NCBI GenBank assembly: GCA_018371275.1
Contig: JAHALF010000001.1
Coordinates: 1 to 64,000, forward strand
DNA from: Clostridiales bacterium
Lineage (GTDB): Bacteria; Bacillota; Clostridia; Lachnospirales; CAG-274
Reading direction: 5' to 3'
DNA: 64,000 bases
A model generated the notes under the pieces. It saw nothing but the letters and a program-made list of their open reading frames with translations. It did no database searches and was not told the DNA's origin. The position numbers and the translations under genes were made by a program. Below, piece after piece: positions 5,726-13,199 of this stretch; position 1 is the first letter of the stretch; every line of letters starts with the position of its first letter.

Positions 5726-7228
5726 ATGGAATTTTTTTTATTTATAGCTTTAATAACTTCAATTATTACTATAATAATTCAATATATCAAAAGACAAGAT
5801 ACAAAAGATGAAGTAACTAAATTAATGAGCGCTAATAGAAACCTAGTATTTCAATTAGATGAAAAAGAAAAAGAATATAAAATTAAAATTAAAGAACTTG
5901 AAGAAAAGCTAAAAAACAAAGTATCTTATAATTACAAAAGTAATGAAAAAACAGTTAACATAGACACGTTTAATATCTTGCAAAGAGATTGTGATATTAA
6001 AAATAAAATTATTGAAGAAAAACAAAATATAATAAACTCTATAACTAGTGAAATAAATTTATTAAAAAAAGAAAATCTAAATGTTAACAAAGATAAATTA
6101 GAAAAAAGTATTAATAAATTAGAAAAAAAGAAAACTGAGTTAAAAGAAGAAATATCAGAATTAAAAAAAGAAATAAAGTCCTTAAAAAGTGAAGACTTAT
6201 CTTTATATACTGAAAAAATAGTGTTTGATACCTTTGAATCATTTTCTTCAAATGAATTAAAAGATAAACTATCACTTTTAAAACTTGAACAAAAACAACT
6301 TGTACAAGATGATAAAGCTATAAAATCTATTGAGGCTAACTATACAGATAAATCGGTAGAAAGAAATAATAGAAAACAGTTATTAAGCTGTTTTGAATCG
6401 GAATGTAATAATGCTTTTCAAAATTTAAAATTTTCAAATATTGATAAAACTAGAGATAAAATAGTAAAAGTATTTAATAATCTAAACAATATATTTAAAA
6501 CAGATGATATAAATTTATCAAGTAAATTTTTAGATTTAAAATTAAAAGAGTTAAATTTCTTAATTGAGATAGCAAAAAAACAACAAGAAGAAAAAGAAAC
6601 TCAAAAAGCTATAAGAGAACAACTACTCGAAGAAGAAAAAGTTAGAAAAGAAATTGAAAAAGAAAAAGCTAAAATAGATAAAGAAGAAAAACAGTTTAAT
6701 AATGAAGTATCTAAAATGATATCATATTTACAAAAAGCTAATAATGATATAGAGAAACAAATATACGCTGATAAAATAAAGGAACTTGAAGAAAAAATTA
6801 AATTATTAGAAAAAGATAAAGAAAATGTTTTACAAAGAGAAACTAATACAAGAGCAGGTTTTGTTTATATTATTAGTAATATTGGCTCCTTTGGAGAAAA
6901 TGTATTTAAAATTGGTATGACTAGAAGACTTGAGCCTATGGATAGAATTTCAGAACTAAGCTCTGCCTCTGTTCCCTTTCCTTTCGATGTTCACGCACTT
7001 ATATTTTCAGATGATGCTCCTTCTTTAGAAAATTCCCTACATAAATATTTTGAAGATAAAAGTATAAATAAAATAAATTTAAGAAAAGAGTTTTTTAAAA
7101 TAGATATTAATGAATTAAAAGAATATATCCTTTCTAATTTAGGTCTTTCTATAAACTTTATTGATGTCCCAGCGGCAGAACAATATAGAGAAAGTTTAAA
7201 AATGTTAGAGAATAATTTAGTTGATTAA
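5726..7228 (+). CDS. Membrane-anchored coiled-coil protein with C-terminal T5orf172 (GIY-YIG-like) domain
   Basis: A 500-aa protein. Residues 1-19 form one membrane helix (MEFFLFIALITSIITIIIQY), and a long charged coiled coil fills about 25-160 and 275-370, with a DUF4041-type region (about 160-260) between. Residues about 378-460 are a T5orf172 domain of the GIY-YIG superfamily: GFVYIISNIGSFGENVFKIG, then MTRRLEPMDRISEL, ENSLHKYF and RKEFFKI. DUF4041-T5orf172 proteins are frequent in prophages and some are discussed as defence or exclusion genes. Whether this one cuts DNA is not shown. It has its own strong promoter and no operon partner. Confidence 0.85.
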   Translation: MEFFLFIALITSIITIIIQYIKRQDTKDEVTKLMSANRNLVFQLDEKEKEYKIKIKELEEKLKNKVSYNYKSNEKTVNIDTFNILQRDCDIKNKIIEEKQNIINSITSEINLLKKENLNVNKDKLEKSINKLEKKKTELKEEISELKKEIKSLKSEDLSLYTEKIVFDTFESFSSNELKDKLSLLKLEQKQLVQDDKAIKSIEANYTDKSVERNNRKQLLSCFESECNNAFQNLKFSNIDKTRDKIVKVFNNLNNIFKTDDINLSSKFLDLKLKELNFLIEIAKKQQEEKETQKAIREQLLEEEKVRKEIEKEKAKIDKEEKQFNNEVSKMISYLQKANNDIEKQIYADKIKELEEKIKLLEKDKENVLQRETNTRAGFVYIISNIGSFGENVFKIGMTRRLEPMDRISELSSASVPFPFDVHALIFSDDAPSLENSLHKYFEDKSINKINLRKEFFKIDINELKEYILSNLGLSINFIDVPAAEQYRESLKMLENNLVD

Positions 7229-7273
7229 CTAAACTAAATCATTTTAAACCTTAAATTATTATTACAATAAACA

Positions 7274-7302
7274 TTGACATCATAATATTTTAAGTTTATA
7301 AT
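7274..7302 (+). promoter_or_regulatory. Consensus promoter of the antitoxin RNA
   Basis: TTGACA (7274-7279), a 17-nt spacer and TATAAT (7297-7302), both boxes perfect. There is no reading frame behind it; the transcript would begin near 7309 and run into the terminator at 7401-7437. Confidence 0.85.
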
Positions 7303-7308
7303 AATAAT

Positions 7309-7437
7309 ATAATTAACCACTAAAAAAGGCTACTGTTGGAGCAGTAACCTTTGATTAATACTTTAGTGGCTAGCTTTAAACTTTAATTTTTGTTGTTTCT
7401 AACCACTTATATTAATATATAAGTGGTTTATTTTTTG
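7309..7437 (+). ncRNA. Type I antitoxin RNA (predicted), about 130 nt
   Basis: The RNA would start near 7309 from a perfect promoter and end at a terminator with stem AACCACTTATAT/ATATAAGTGGTT (7401-7412 and 7417-7428) followed by TATTTTTTG. It overlaps about 115 nt of the 3' part of the toxin mRNA. Its terminator arm CTAACCACTTATATTAA (7399-7415) is repeated at 7536-7552 in the DNA of the toxin leader, so the RNA can also pair with the 5' leader of the toxin mRNA. This is the layout of the par (RNA I/RNA II) type of antitoxin. Ends are inferred from promoter and terminator. Confidence 0.7.
7322..7349 (-). terminator. Terminator of the toxin mRNA
   Basis: Read leftward, GGTTACTG, loop CTCCAA, CAGTAGCC, then TTTTTT (7327-7322). 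The 8-bp stem has one G-U pair and a T-run, so the toxin transcript would be about 240 nt. Confidence 0.75.
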
Positions 7438-7505
7438 TTATTTCTAACTACTTCTATTAAAGTTAATAATAAAATAACTAAAGATAGTATTTCATAGCTA
7501 GACAT
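7428..7505 (-). CDS. Type I toxin peptide, holin-like, 25 aa
   Basis: A 25-residue hydrophobic peptide starting MSSYEILSLVILLL and ending IEVVRNNKK. It has a single membrane helix with a polar N-terminus and basic C-terminus, as in the putative holin-like toxins (Hol-Tox, TxpA/BsrG-like) of Firmicutes. The YExLSLxI pattern near the N-terminus is the family hallmark. An AAAGGGGGTGAAGC ribosome site precedes the ATG, but it is closed in a 12-bp leader hairpin (7508-7536). A promoter lies at 7568-7597 and a terminator at 7322-7349. An antisense RNA with a perfect promoter overlaps its 3' end. Toxicity is inferred from this architecture. Confidence 0.75.
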   Translation of the reverse strand: MSSYEILSLVILLLTLIEVVRNNKK

Positions 7506-7507
7506 AT

Positions 7508-7536
7508 GCTTCACCCCCTTTCTTAGAGGGTAAAGC
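7508..7536 (-). promoter_or_regulatory. Leader hairpin closing the toxin ribosome site
   Basis: In the toxin mRNA, GCUUUACCCUCU (7536-7525) pairs with AGGGGGUGAAGC (7519-7508) across an AAGAA loop: 12 pairs, two of them G-U. The right arm is the ribosome site of the toxin. Such closure is common in type I toxin mRNAs. Confidence 0.75.
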
Positions 7537-7567
7537 TAACCACTTATATTAAGTATTAATCTTTCAC

Positions 7568-7597
7568 ATTATATCATAAATTGTTATAATTTGTCTA
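7568..7597 (-). promoter_or_regulatory. Toxin promoter
   Basis: On the minus strand, TAGACA (7597-7592), an 18-nt spacer and TATAAT (7573-7568). The predicted start is about 7561, giving a 55-nt leader that holds the 17-bp repeat and the closing hairpin. Confidence 0.65.
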
Positions 7598-7642
7598 TAT
7601 TACTATTTACAAATATATAAAATCTTTATATAATAAAAATAA

Positions 7643-7657
7643 GCTCCTAAAAGGAGC
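7643..7657 (+). promoter_or_regulatory. Short hairpin upstream of the integrase
   Basis: GCTCCT (7643-7648) and AGGAGC (7652-7657) form a 6-bp stem 50 nt before the integrase start. The right side is followed by CTAAATATT rather than a T-run, so it is a weak terminator or a leader structure. Confidence 0.4.
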
Positions 7658-7707
7658 CTAAATATTACTTATACATCAAACCTACCCACAAGAAAGGATT
7701 TGATATA

Positions 7708-8904
7708 ATGAGTAAATTAAATATATCTACTATAGATTTAAAGTATCTTAACTTTAACATAAAAGGGTTTAAAAGTCAAGGGTATACTTACTATCGTATA
7801 CAAAAACAACTTGATAAAAACAATAAAGTTAATGTTACTGGTAAATCTAAAGAAGAAGTAAAAGAAAAATATTTTAATAAATTAGAAGAATTTTTAAATA
7901 ATGATATAACAAATTTAGATATTAATAATATGACTTTTTCAGAGTTTGTAAGTTACTACTTATTTGATATAGTGCTACCTAGTGGTTCTATTAAAGCTAA
8001 AACATTAACTTCTTATGAATCAATGTATAGAAATCATATAAAATATAGCACTATAGGAAATATAAAACTTACTGAATTAAAAAGGGAACATTTACAAAAA
8101 TATTTTAACCATTTATTAAACACCCATTTAAAATTGTCAACTATAAAAGTTATTAAAACTTTTATAAGTATAATTTTAAAATATGCTGTAGACGAAGATT
8201 ATATTTTAAAAAACTACTGTAGTTCAATTAAGCTCCCTAACAAAAATGAAAATAAAATCAACAAATATCTTACAGACGAAGATGTACAAGCTGTTTTTGA
8301 TAATTGTAATGATAAAAAATTATTAATAATCATAAAAATAGCTTTATCAACAGGTATGAGAATAAATGAAGTAATAGCTCTTACAGAAAATGACTTTGAT
8401 TTTAATAATTGTTCAATTAATGTTAATAAAACTTTATCTTGTTGTAAAGTATTTGAAGATAAAAATAACTATAAAAACCAAATAATTGTAACTACCCCAA
8501 AGTCTAAAACAAGTAATAGAATAGTATATTTTAATCCCAACATATCTAAAGATATAAAAGCTTATATATCATCTGAGAAAGAACGTTACTTAAGAGTTGG
8601 TAAAAAATATGAATCGAGCACATTAATTTTTACAGATGAAAATTTTGCTTTACTTTATTATAGTTCAATAAGTTATCATTTGAAAAAACTTTTTCAAAAA
8701 TGCAATATAAATGTTAGTGGTTTTCATACTTTTAGGCATACTAGTGGGAGTAAGCTATATGAAATGGGTGTAAATATTAAAACTATTTCAGAGCAATTAG
8801 GACACTCTAATACAAATATAACAAGTAATATATATGTTCATTTAGATGAAGAAAAGAAAAAAGATGCTATTAAACATTTAGATAAGTATTTTAAAAGTGT
8901 ATAA
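7708..8904 (+). CDS. int: Tyrosine-type site-specific integrase
   Basis: A 398-aa phage integrase. An arm-binding region is at about 15-55 (YTYYRIQKQLDKNNKVNVTG), a SAM-like core-binding domain at about 70-175, and the catalytic domain at about 188-390. Active-site residues are visible: R218 (STGMRINEVIAL), H340 and R343 (HTFRHTSG), H366 (LGHSNT) and Y376 (NIYVHL). It would integrate and excise the element. It is the outermost phage gene on the right; chromosomal genes follow from 9021. Its ATG has AGAAAGGATTTGATATA upstream. The attachment site is probably within 8905-9020, but its left partner is outside the window. Confidence 0.93.
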   Translation: MSKLNISTIDLKYLNFNIKGFKSQGYTYYRIQKQLDKNNKVNVTGKSKEEVKEKYFNKLEEFLNNDITNLDINNMTFSEFVSYYLFDIVLPSGSIKAKTLTSYESMYRNHIKYSTIGNIKLTELKREHLQKYFNHLLNTHLKLSTIKVIKTFISIILKYAVDEDYILKNYCSSIKLPNKNENKINKYLTDEDVQAVFDNCNDKKLLIIIKIALSTGMRINEVIALTENDFDFNNCSINVNKTLSCCKVFEDKNNYKNQIIVTTPKSKTSNRIVYFNPNISKDIKAYISSEKERYLRVGKKYESSTLIFTDENFALLYYSSISYHLKKLFQKCNINVSGFHTFRHTSGSKLYEMGVNIKTISEQLGHSNTNITSNIYVHLDEEKKKDAIKHLDKYFKSV

Positions 8905-8975
8905 TATTCGTAATTTTAGCATAAATATAAAAATATAAATTGTTTTTAAATTTAAAAATTAGTAAAAAAGTTAGT

Positions 8976-9022
8976 AAAACCCCCCCTTTAAAGTTATAAA
9001 ATATTGATTTTAAAGGGGTTTT
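8976..9022. terminator. Hairpin at the prophage-chromosome junction
   Basis: AAAACCCCCCCTTTAAA (8976-8992) pairs with TTTTAAAGGGGTTTT (9008-9022) with small bulges across an AU-rich loop. It lies between the integrase and the end of the next leftward gene, so it probably ends transcription from both sides; the attachment site may overlap it. Confidence 0.6.
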
Positions 9023-9335
9023 AATAACTTTTAAATATTTTATACCATAAAATTAAAGATGATATAAGGTCTTTGTTTTCTCTTTTTATTTTTTCTATCT
9101 CTAATTTGGCTCCTATTTCATCACATAAAAAATCATCTTGTGAAAATATATAATCTATAAAAAAGTTATTATCATAATAAAACCCTATACTAAATATTCC
9201 TCCAACTTTGTTAACAAAATATAGACCTATTTCTTTTATTCTATTTTTTATATCTAAAGGTAGACTTTCTGATATTTCATCAAAAAAATACTTTTTATTA
9301 TAGCTAGATATAGCAAATATAATTTTTCTATCCAA
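9021..9335 (-). CDS. Conserved-looking hypothetical protein, 104 aa
   Basis: A 104-residue protein that I do not recognise. It begins LDRKIIFAISSYNKKYFFDE when read from a TTG codon placed 8 nt after GGAGTGATT, which fixes the start. It is mixed alpha/beta, without membrane segments or cysteine motifs; the end is LWYKIFKSY. It lies 11 nt downstream of birA on the same strand, so it is probably co-transcribed as the last gene before the prophage. No function can be assigned. Confidence 0.65.
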   Translation of the reverse strand: MDRKIIFAISSYNKKYFFDEISESLPLDIKNRIKEIGLYFVNKVGGIFSIGFYYDNNFFIDYIFSQDDFLCDEIGAKLEIEKIKRENKDLISSLILWYKIFKSY

Positions 9336-9346
9336 ATAATCACTCC

Positions 9347-10327
9347 TTAAATATAACTTCCATCAATATTTCTTAAAGAAACTTCTCCAGAAACTACATT
9401 TAATACATCATTATCTGTTTTAAAAATAATTTCTCCTAAAGAAGATATATCTATAACTTTTCCAATAATTTCTTTTTTATTATATATTATTTTACATTCT
9501 TTACCTATATTTATACAAAGCTTTTTATATTCATCTAAAAATATAGAAAAATCTTTTTCCTTTATATATTTAAAGTAATTATTTTCAAATTCTTCTAAAA
9601 AATAAGCTATTATTTTTTTTCTTTCTATTTCTTTATTTAGTTCTAAAAATATTGATGTTGCTTTATTTTCTAAAGCAACGTCAAATTTACTATTATTAAC
9701 ATTTATACCTATTCCTAATATAACATAAGAAATTTTATCTATTTGTGCACTTATTTCAGTTAAAATACCACAAATTTTTTTATTATTTATAATAATATCA
9801 TTAGGCCATTTAATTTTTGTATCTATATTTGTAAAATACTTTATAGTATTACAAATGCTTATTCCTGCTAATAAAGTTATTTGAGTTATTTTAAATAATT
9901 CTATATCTGGTTTTAAAATTAATGATAAAAATATCCCATCATTTTTATTACTTATCCATTGTCTATTAAGTCTACCTTTTCCATTAGTTTGACTATTAGC
10001 AACTATTAATGTTCCTTCTTCCACATCTTTATTAATTAATTTCTTAGCATATTCATTAGTAGAATCTATTTCATTAAAATAATATATATTTTTACCAAAA
10101 ACAAATGTATTTATCTCATTTTCTATTTCTATCTTATTAAAAATAGTATCATCTTCTACAAGTAAATAACCTTTATTCGTAACAGAATAAATATTATATC
10201 CCATACTTTTTAATTTAGATATATTTTTCCATACACCTGCTCTACTAATATTAAGAGATTTAGCTATTTTTTCTCCTGATATAAAATCCTTACTATTTTT
10301 TAACATATTTAATATTTTTTCAGTCAT
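9347..10327 (-). CDS. birA: Bifunctional biotin-protein ligase / biotin operon repressor
   Basis: A 326-aa BirA of the bifunctional type. Residues about 1-60 are a winged helix (SGEKIAKSLNISRAGVWKNI), the central ligase domain has the biotinyl-AMP loop NGKGRLNRQWISNKNDG and the catalytic KWPNDIIINNKKICGILTEI, and the C-terminal SH3-like domain spans about 275-320. It attaches biotin to carboxylase carrier proteins and, in bifunctional members, represses biotin genes. The ATG has AGGTGATAAA upstream. It is between the FliL-like gene (16-nt gap) and the 104-aa gene. No biotin operator is seen in the window. Confidence 0.95.
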   Translation of the reverse strand: MTEKILNMLKNSKDFISGEKIAKSLNISRAGVWKNISKLKSMGYNIYSVTNKGYLLVEDDTIFNKIEIENEINTFVFGKNIYYFNEIDSTNEYAKKLINKDVEEGTLIVANSQTNGKGRLNRQWISNKNDGIFLSLILKPDIELFKITQITLLAGISICNTIKYFTNIDTKIKWPNDIIINNKKICGILTEISAQIDKISYVILGIGINVNNSKFDVALENKATSIFLELNKEIERKKIIAYFLEEFENNYFKYIKEKDFSIFLDEYKKLCINIGKECKIIYNKKEIIGKVIDISSLGEIIFKTDNDVLNVVSGEVSLRNIDGSYI

Positions 10328-10343
10328 TTTATCACCTAAGATA

Positions 10344-10862
10344 TTATTTATTTTTACTCCAAGAAAAGTCCTTTAAAAGCTCATCAACAGATGGCGTTTT
10401 ATTTTCTCCTTTCCCTTCATTTGGTACAGATACATCTGTTAATAAACTCTCTAAATTAACATCTTCTATAGAATCTCCAAATTCTTGCCTAAGAGATGTT
10501 AAAATAACATTTTTTATATACTCAGTACCATCTTCACTTGTTATACTATCATAATCTAGCTTTTTAACAGTTTCATTTACAAATAACTGTATATTTTCCA
10601 TATTTAGTTTATTTAAGTTTTTACTCTTTCCACTTAATGTAACCTTTAAAGAAAGTGTGTGATCTTTCTCACCAGATGAAATAGTAACATTTATTGGGTT
10701 TAAAGATACATATGCTGGTTTAGAATTATCTATAATAATTTTATAAAATATACCTACTAAAGCTATTAAAGCAATACAGACTAATATAGATATAGTTATA
10801 GTAGAGTTTAATTTTTCTCGTTTTTTATTTTTATTATATTTTATATTTTTCCCTTTATCCAT
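10344..10862 (-). CDS. Single-pass membrane protein, FliL-like
   Basis: A 172-aa protein with a basic N-terminus, one membrane helix at about residues 21-42 (TITISILVCIALIALVGIFY), and an outside domain. That domain, with PINVTISSGEKDHTLSLKVT and later YIKNVILTSLRQEFG, follows the pattern of FliL (a beta strand, then a helix with a charged end) but lacks the strongest FliL signatures. FliL supports the flagellar stator; alternatively this is an uncharacterised FtsEX-associated envelope protein, since it lies between the M23 hydrolase gene and birA. GGAGGAATAAAT precedes the ATG. The assignment is tentative. Confidence 0.5.
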   Translation of the reverse strand: MDKGKNIKYNKNKKREKLNSTITISILVCIALIALVGIFYKIIIDNSKPAYVSLNPINVTISSGEKDHTLSLKVTLSGKSKNLNKLNMENIQLFVNETVKKLDYDSITSEDGTEYIKNVILTSLRQEFGDSIEDVNLESLLTDVSVPNEGKGENKTPSVDELLKDFSWSKNK

Positions 10863-10887
10863 ATTTATTCCTCCTTTATAAAACTAA

Positions 10888-12057
10888 TTATTTTAAATAT
10901 GGTGCTGGGTCTGTATGTTTACCATTTATCCTAACTTCAAAATGGGCATGTACACCAGTAGAATATCCAGTTGAGCCTGCTTTAGCAATAACTTGCCCTC
11001 TTTTAACTTGTTGACCTTTACTTACCACAAGTTTAGAATTATGTCCATATAATGTTGAAAGTCCACCACCATGGTCTATAATAACTGTTTTTCCATATCC
11101 ACCTCTATTACCTGAATATATAACTGTTCCATCTTCTGCAGCAACAATATCTGTCCCATATGTAGCTTTTAAATCTAAACCAGAGTGTAGTTCATTTTTA
11201 CCACTTATAGGATTTTTTCTATAACCATATACGTCATTATATGGTCTACCAGCAAATGCTGGAACTGGATATGCGAGTCTTCCACCTGTACTACTAGGAT
11301 AAATTTTATTATTGCTTGCTCCTGTAGATTTTACCTTTTCTTGATTAGCTTTATTTATGAGATTTGTTATTTCATTATCTTCTTTTTGCAAGTCTTTTAT
11401 CTGTTGTTCTAAAGCTGCTTGTTGTTTATTAAGGTTAGAAACCATTTGCTGTTTAGCAGCTATGTTTTTTTCTACTTCTTTCTTTTTAGATTCTGTTTGT
11501 TTTGTTAAAACTTCTAAATTTTGTTTTTCAACTTTTATTTGTTCAACCTTTAAAGCAATAAATTCTTCAGTCTCTTTATACCTTTCAAAAAGTTCATTAT
11601 CATATTCCATAATATAGTTTACATATTCTATTCTTTTAAAAAAATCTGTAAAACCTTTTGCATCTAAAAGTATTTCTAAATATCCACTATTTCCATACTC
11701 ATACATAACTCTAATACGTTCTTTAAGACTTTTATACTGTTTTTCCTTTTTTTCTGTTGCCTCTTTAAGCTCTTTTTCAGAATTAGCTAGACTTTGTTTA
11801 GTTTCATTAAGCTTTTTTTGTAAATTTTCCAGTTCTGTTTCTATTTTATCTAAATTAGAGTCCAATGTTTCTACTTCTTTTAATATAGAACTTTTTTCTG
11901 CTTTAGATTTTTCCAAAGTTTCTTTAGATGTTGATATTTTATTTTTTATCTCATTTTTTTCTTTATTAAGTTCACTAACACTTTTAGAATAAGCATTAAT
12001 ATTAAGAGAAAATACAAATATTGGAACCATTAAAAATATACTCAAATATTTTTTCAT
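10888..12057 (-). CDS. Secreted coiled-coil M23 peptidase (EnvC/PcsB-like hydrolase or activator)
   Basis: A 389-aa exported protein. The signal peptide covers about residues 1-24 (MKKYLSIFLMVPIFVFSLNI). Two long coiled-coil stretches (about 28-110 and 150-240) follow, and a LytM/M23 domain lies at about 265-387. The zinc site is present: HSGLD (the LHSGLDLKATYG segment) and HAHFEV near the end, so it can be an active endopeptidase rather than a degenerate EnvC. In other Firmicutes such proteins are switched on by the FtsEX transporter during septation. Here it is directly downstream of ftsX (11 nt) and ftsE, which matches that partnership. Confidence 0.9.
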   Translation of the reverse strand: MKKYLSIFLMVPIFVFSLNINAYSKSVSELNKEKNEIKNKISTSKETLEKSKAEKSSILKEVETLDSNLDKIETELENLQKKLNETKQSLANSEKELKEATEKKEKQYKSLKERIRVMYEYGNSGYLEILLDAKGFTDFFKRIEYVNYIMEYDNELFERYKETEEFIALKVEQIKVEKQNLEVLTKQTESKKKEVEKNIAAKQQMVSNLNKQQAALEQQIKDLQKEDNEITNLINKANQEKVKSTGASNNKIYPSSTGGRLAYPVPAFAGRPYNDVYGYRKNPISGKNELHSGLDLKATYGTDIVAAEDGTVIYSGNRGGYGKTVIIDHGGGLSTLYGHNSKLVVSKGQQVKRGQVIAKAGSTGYSTGVHAHFEVRINGKHTDPAPYLK

Positions 12058-12068
12058 TTAATTTCCCC

Positions 12069-13199
12069 CTAAACGTTTAGATGTTTTTTAATTGCATTTA
12101 CAGACCCTATAACACCAAGTAATGTTCCTAATATAATTGTTACTGGTGCAATAGACAAAAACATTGAAAATGTATCTTTAAACTCAATATAATTTTTTAT
12201 AAAAGGCATTCTTTCATAAGCTAAATTAACCACTTCTCTATAACCAAATATACATAATATAATAGGTATGATAGAACCAATAATACCTATTATTATACCT
12301 TCTATAACAAAAGGCCATCTTATAAACCAGTCTGTTGCACCCACATATTTCATAATATTTATTTCAGTTTTTCTCACATAAACAGTAAGCTTTATTGTAT
12401 TAACAATAATAGCAACAGATATGGCAGATAAAATAATAATTATAATGATGCTAGCCACCCTAACAGTATTACTAATAGCTAATAATATTTCTGATTCCTT
12501 TTGAGAATGTCTTATTTTCTCAATACCTATATACTCATATCCTTTGTCACCTATACCAACTTTTGTTTCTTCTGCTTTTGTATTACTTTGTAAATTTGAT
12601 GTAGTTTGTGTTTTTGTTTCTTTAGATTGTGTTGTAACCTGTGTCGATTGTTCTGTCTGTTTTAATGTTGTAGATTCTTTAATCGGATTTTCTATTATTT
12701 TTTGTATGGCTTGTTCCTCTTTATTTCTATCTTTTACTAATTTTTCCTCAAACTCTTTTTGTAAATTTGTTACATCTTTTATAACTTGCTTTTGATTTTT
12801 AGCACCATCTATTGATAATTCAAAAGACCTAGGAAAAGGATTGTCTTCTTCAAGCCCAGATAAAATATCTTTATCATCTCCCCACTCTTTTTTTGCCCAA
12901 TCAAGTGCATCTTGTTTTGACATATATGCTACATCTATTACATTTGGAATAGATTTTAATTTAGTTAATAATTCTTGTATTTCATCTTCATTAACCTCAT
13001 CCCCCAAATACAAAGATATACCAATACTTTCCTCTACTTTTTCTAATGCAATATCTAAATTTATAGCGATACATAAAGATATTATAAGCATAAATGCACA
13101 AACTGCAACAGATGCTATAGATGCAACAGACATTAGTCCATTTTTAGTTATACTTTTAGCTCCTTGCTTTATATGATACTTAGCACTCCTAATCTTCAT
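12069..13199 (-). CDS. ftsX: Cell division ABC permease FtsX
   Basis: FtsX has four membrane helices: one near the N-terminus (about residues 22-46) and three at the C-terminus. A large outside loop follows the first helix (IGISLYLGDEVNEDEIQELL, then the FPRSFEL motif). The C-terminal FtsX domain contains KLTVYVRKTEINIMKYVGAT. The loop has an unusual Thr/Gln/Lys-rich insert of roughly 60 residues. I place the start at ATG 13199, 8 nt after GAGGGAGG; it overlaps the last bases of ftsE, giving translational coupling. With FtsE it forms the transporter-like complex that relays ATP hydrolysis to the M23 hydrolase encoded next. Confidence 0.92.
   Translation of the reverse strand: MKIRSAKYHIKQGAKSITKNGLMSVASIASVAVCAFMLIISLCIAINLDIALEKVEESIGISLYLGDEVNEDEIQELLTKLKSIPNVIDVAYMSKQDALDWAKKEWGDDKDILSGLEEDNPFPRSFELSIDGAKNQKQVIKDVTNLQKEFEEKLVKDRNKEEQAIQKIIENPIKESTTLKQTEQSTQVTTQSKETKTQTTSNLQSNTKAEETKVGIGDKGYEYIGIEKIRHSQKESEILLAISNTVRVASIIIIIILSAISVAIIVNTIKLTVYVRKTEINIMKYVGATDWFIRWPFVIEGIIIGIIGSIIPIILCIFGYREVVNLAYERMPFIKNYIEFKDTFSMFLSIAPVTIILGTLLGVIGSVNAIKKHLNV

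Larger units (their letters stand above)
7399..7552. repeat. 17-bp direct repeat within the toxin-antitoxin cassette
   Basis: CTAACCACTTATATTAA occurs at 7399-7415 and again at 7536-7552. The first copy is the left arm of the antitoxin terminator and the second lies in the toxin mRNA leader, giving 17 bp of antisense pairing. Confidence 0.85.

Noticed and set aside
12544..13176. Rightward frames opposite ftsX
   Set aside because: Shadow frames of the repetitive loop and helices of FtsX, without ribosome sites.
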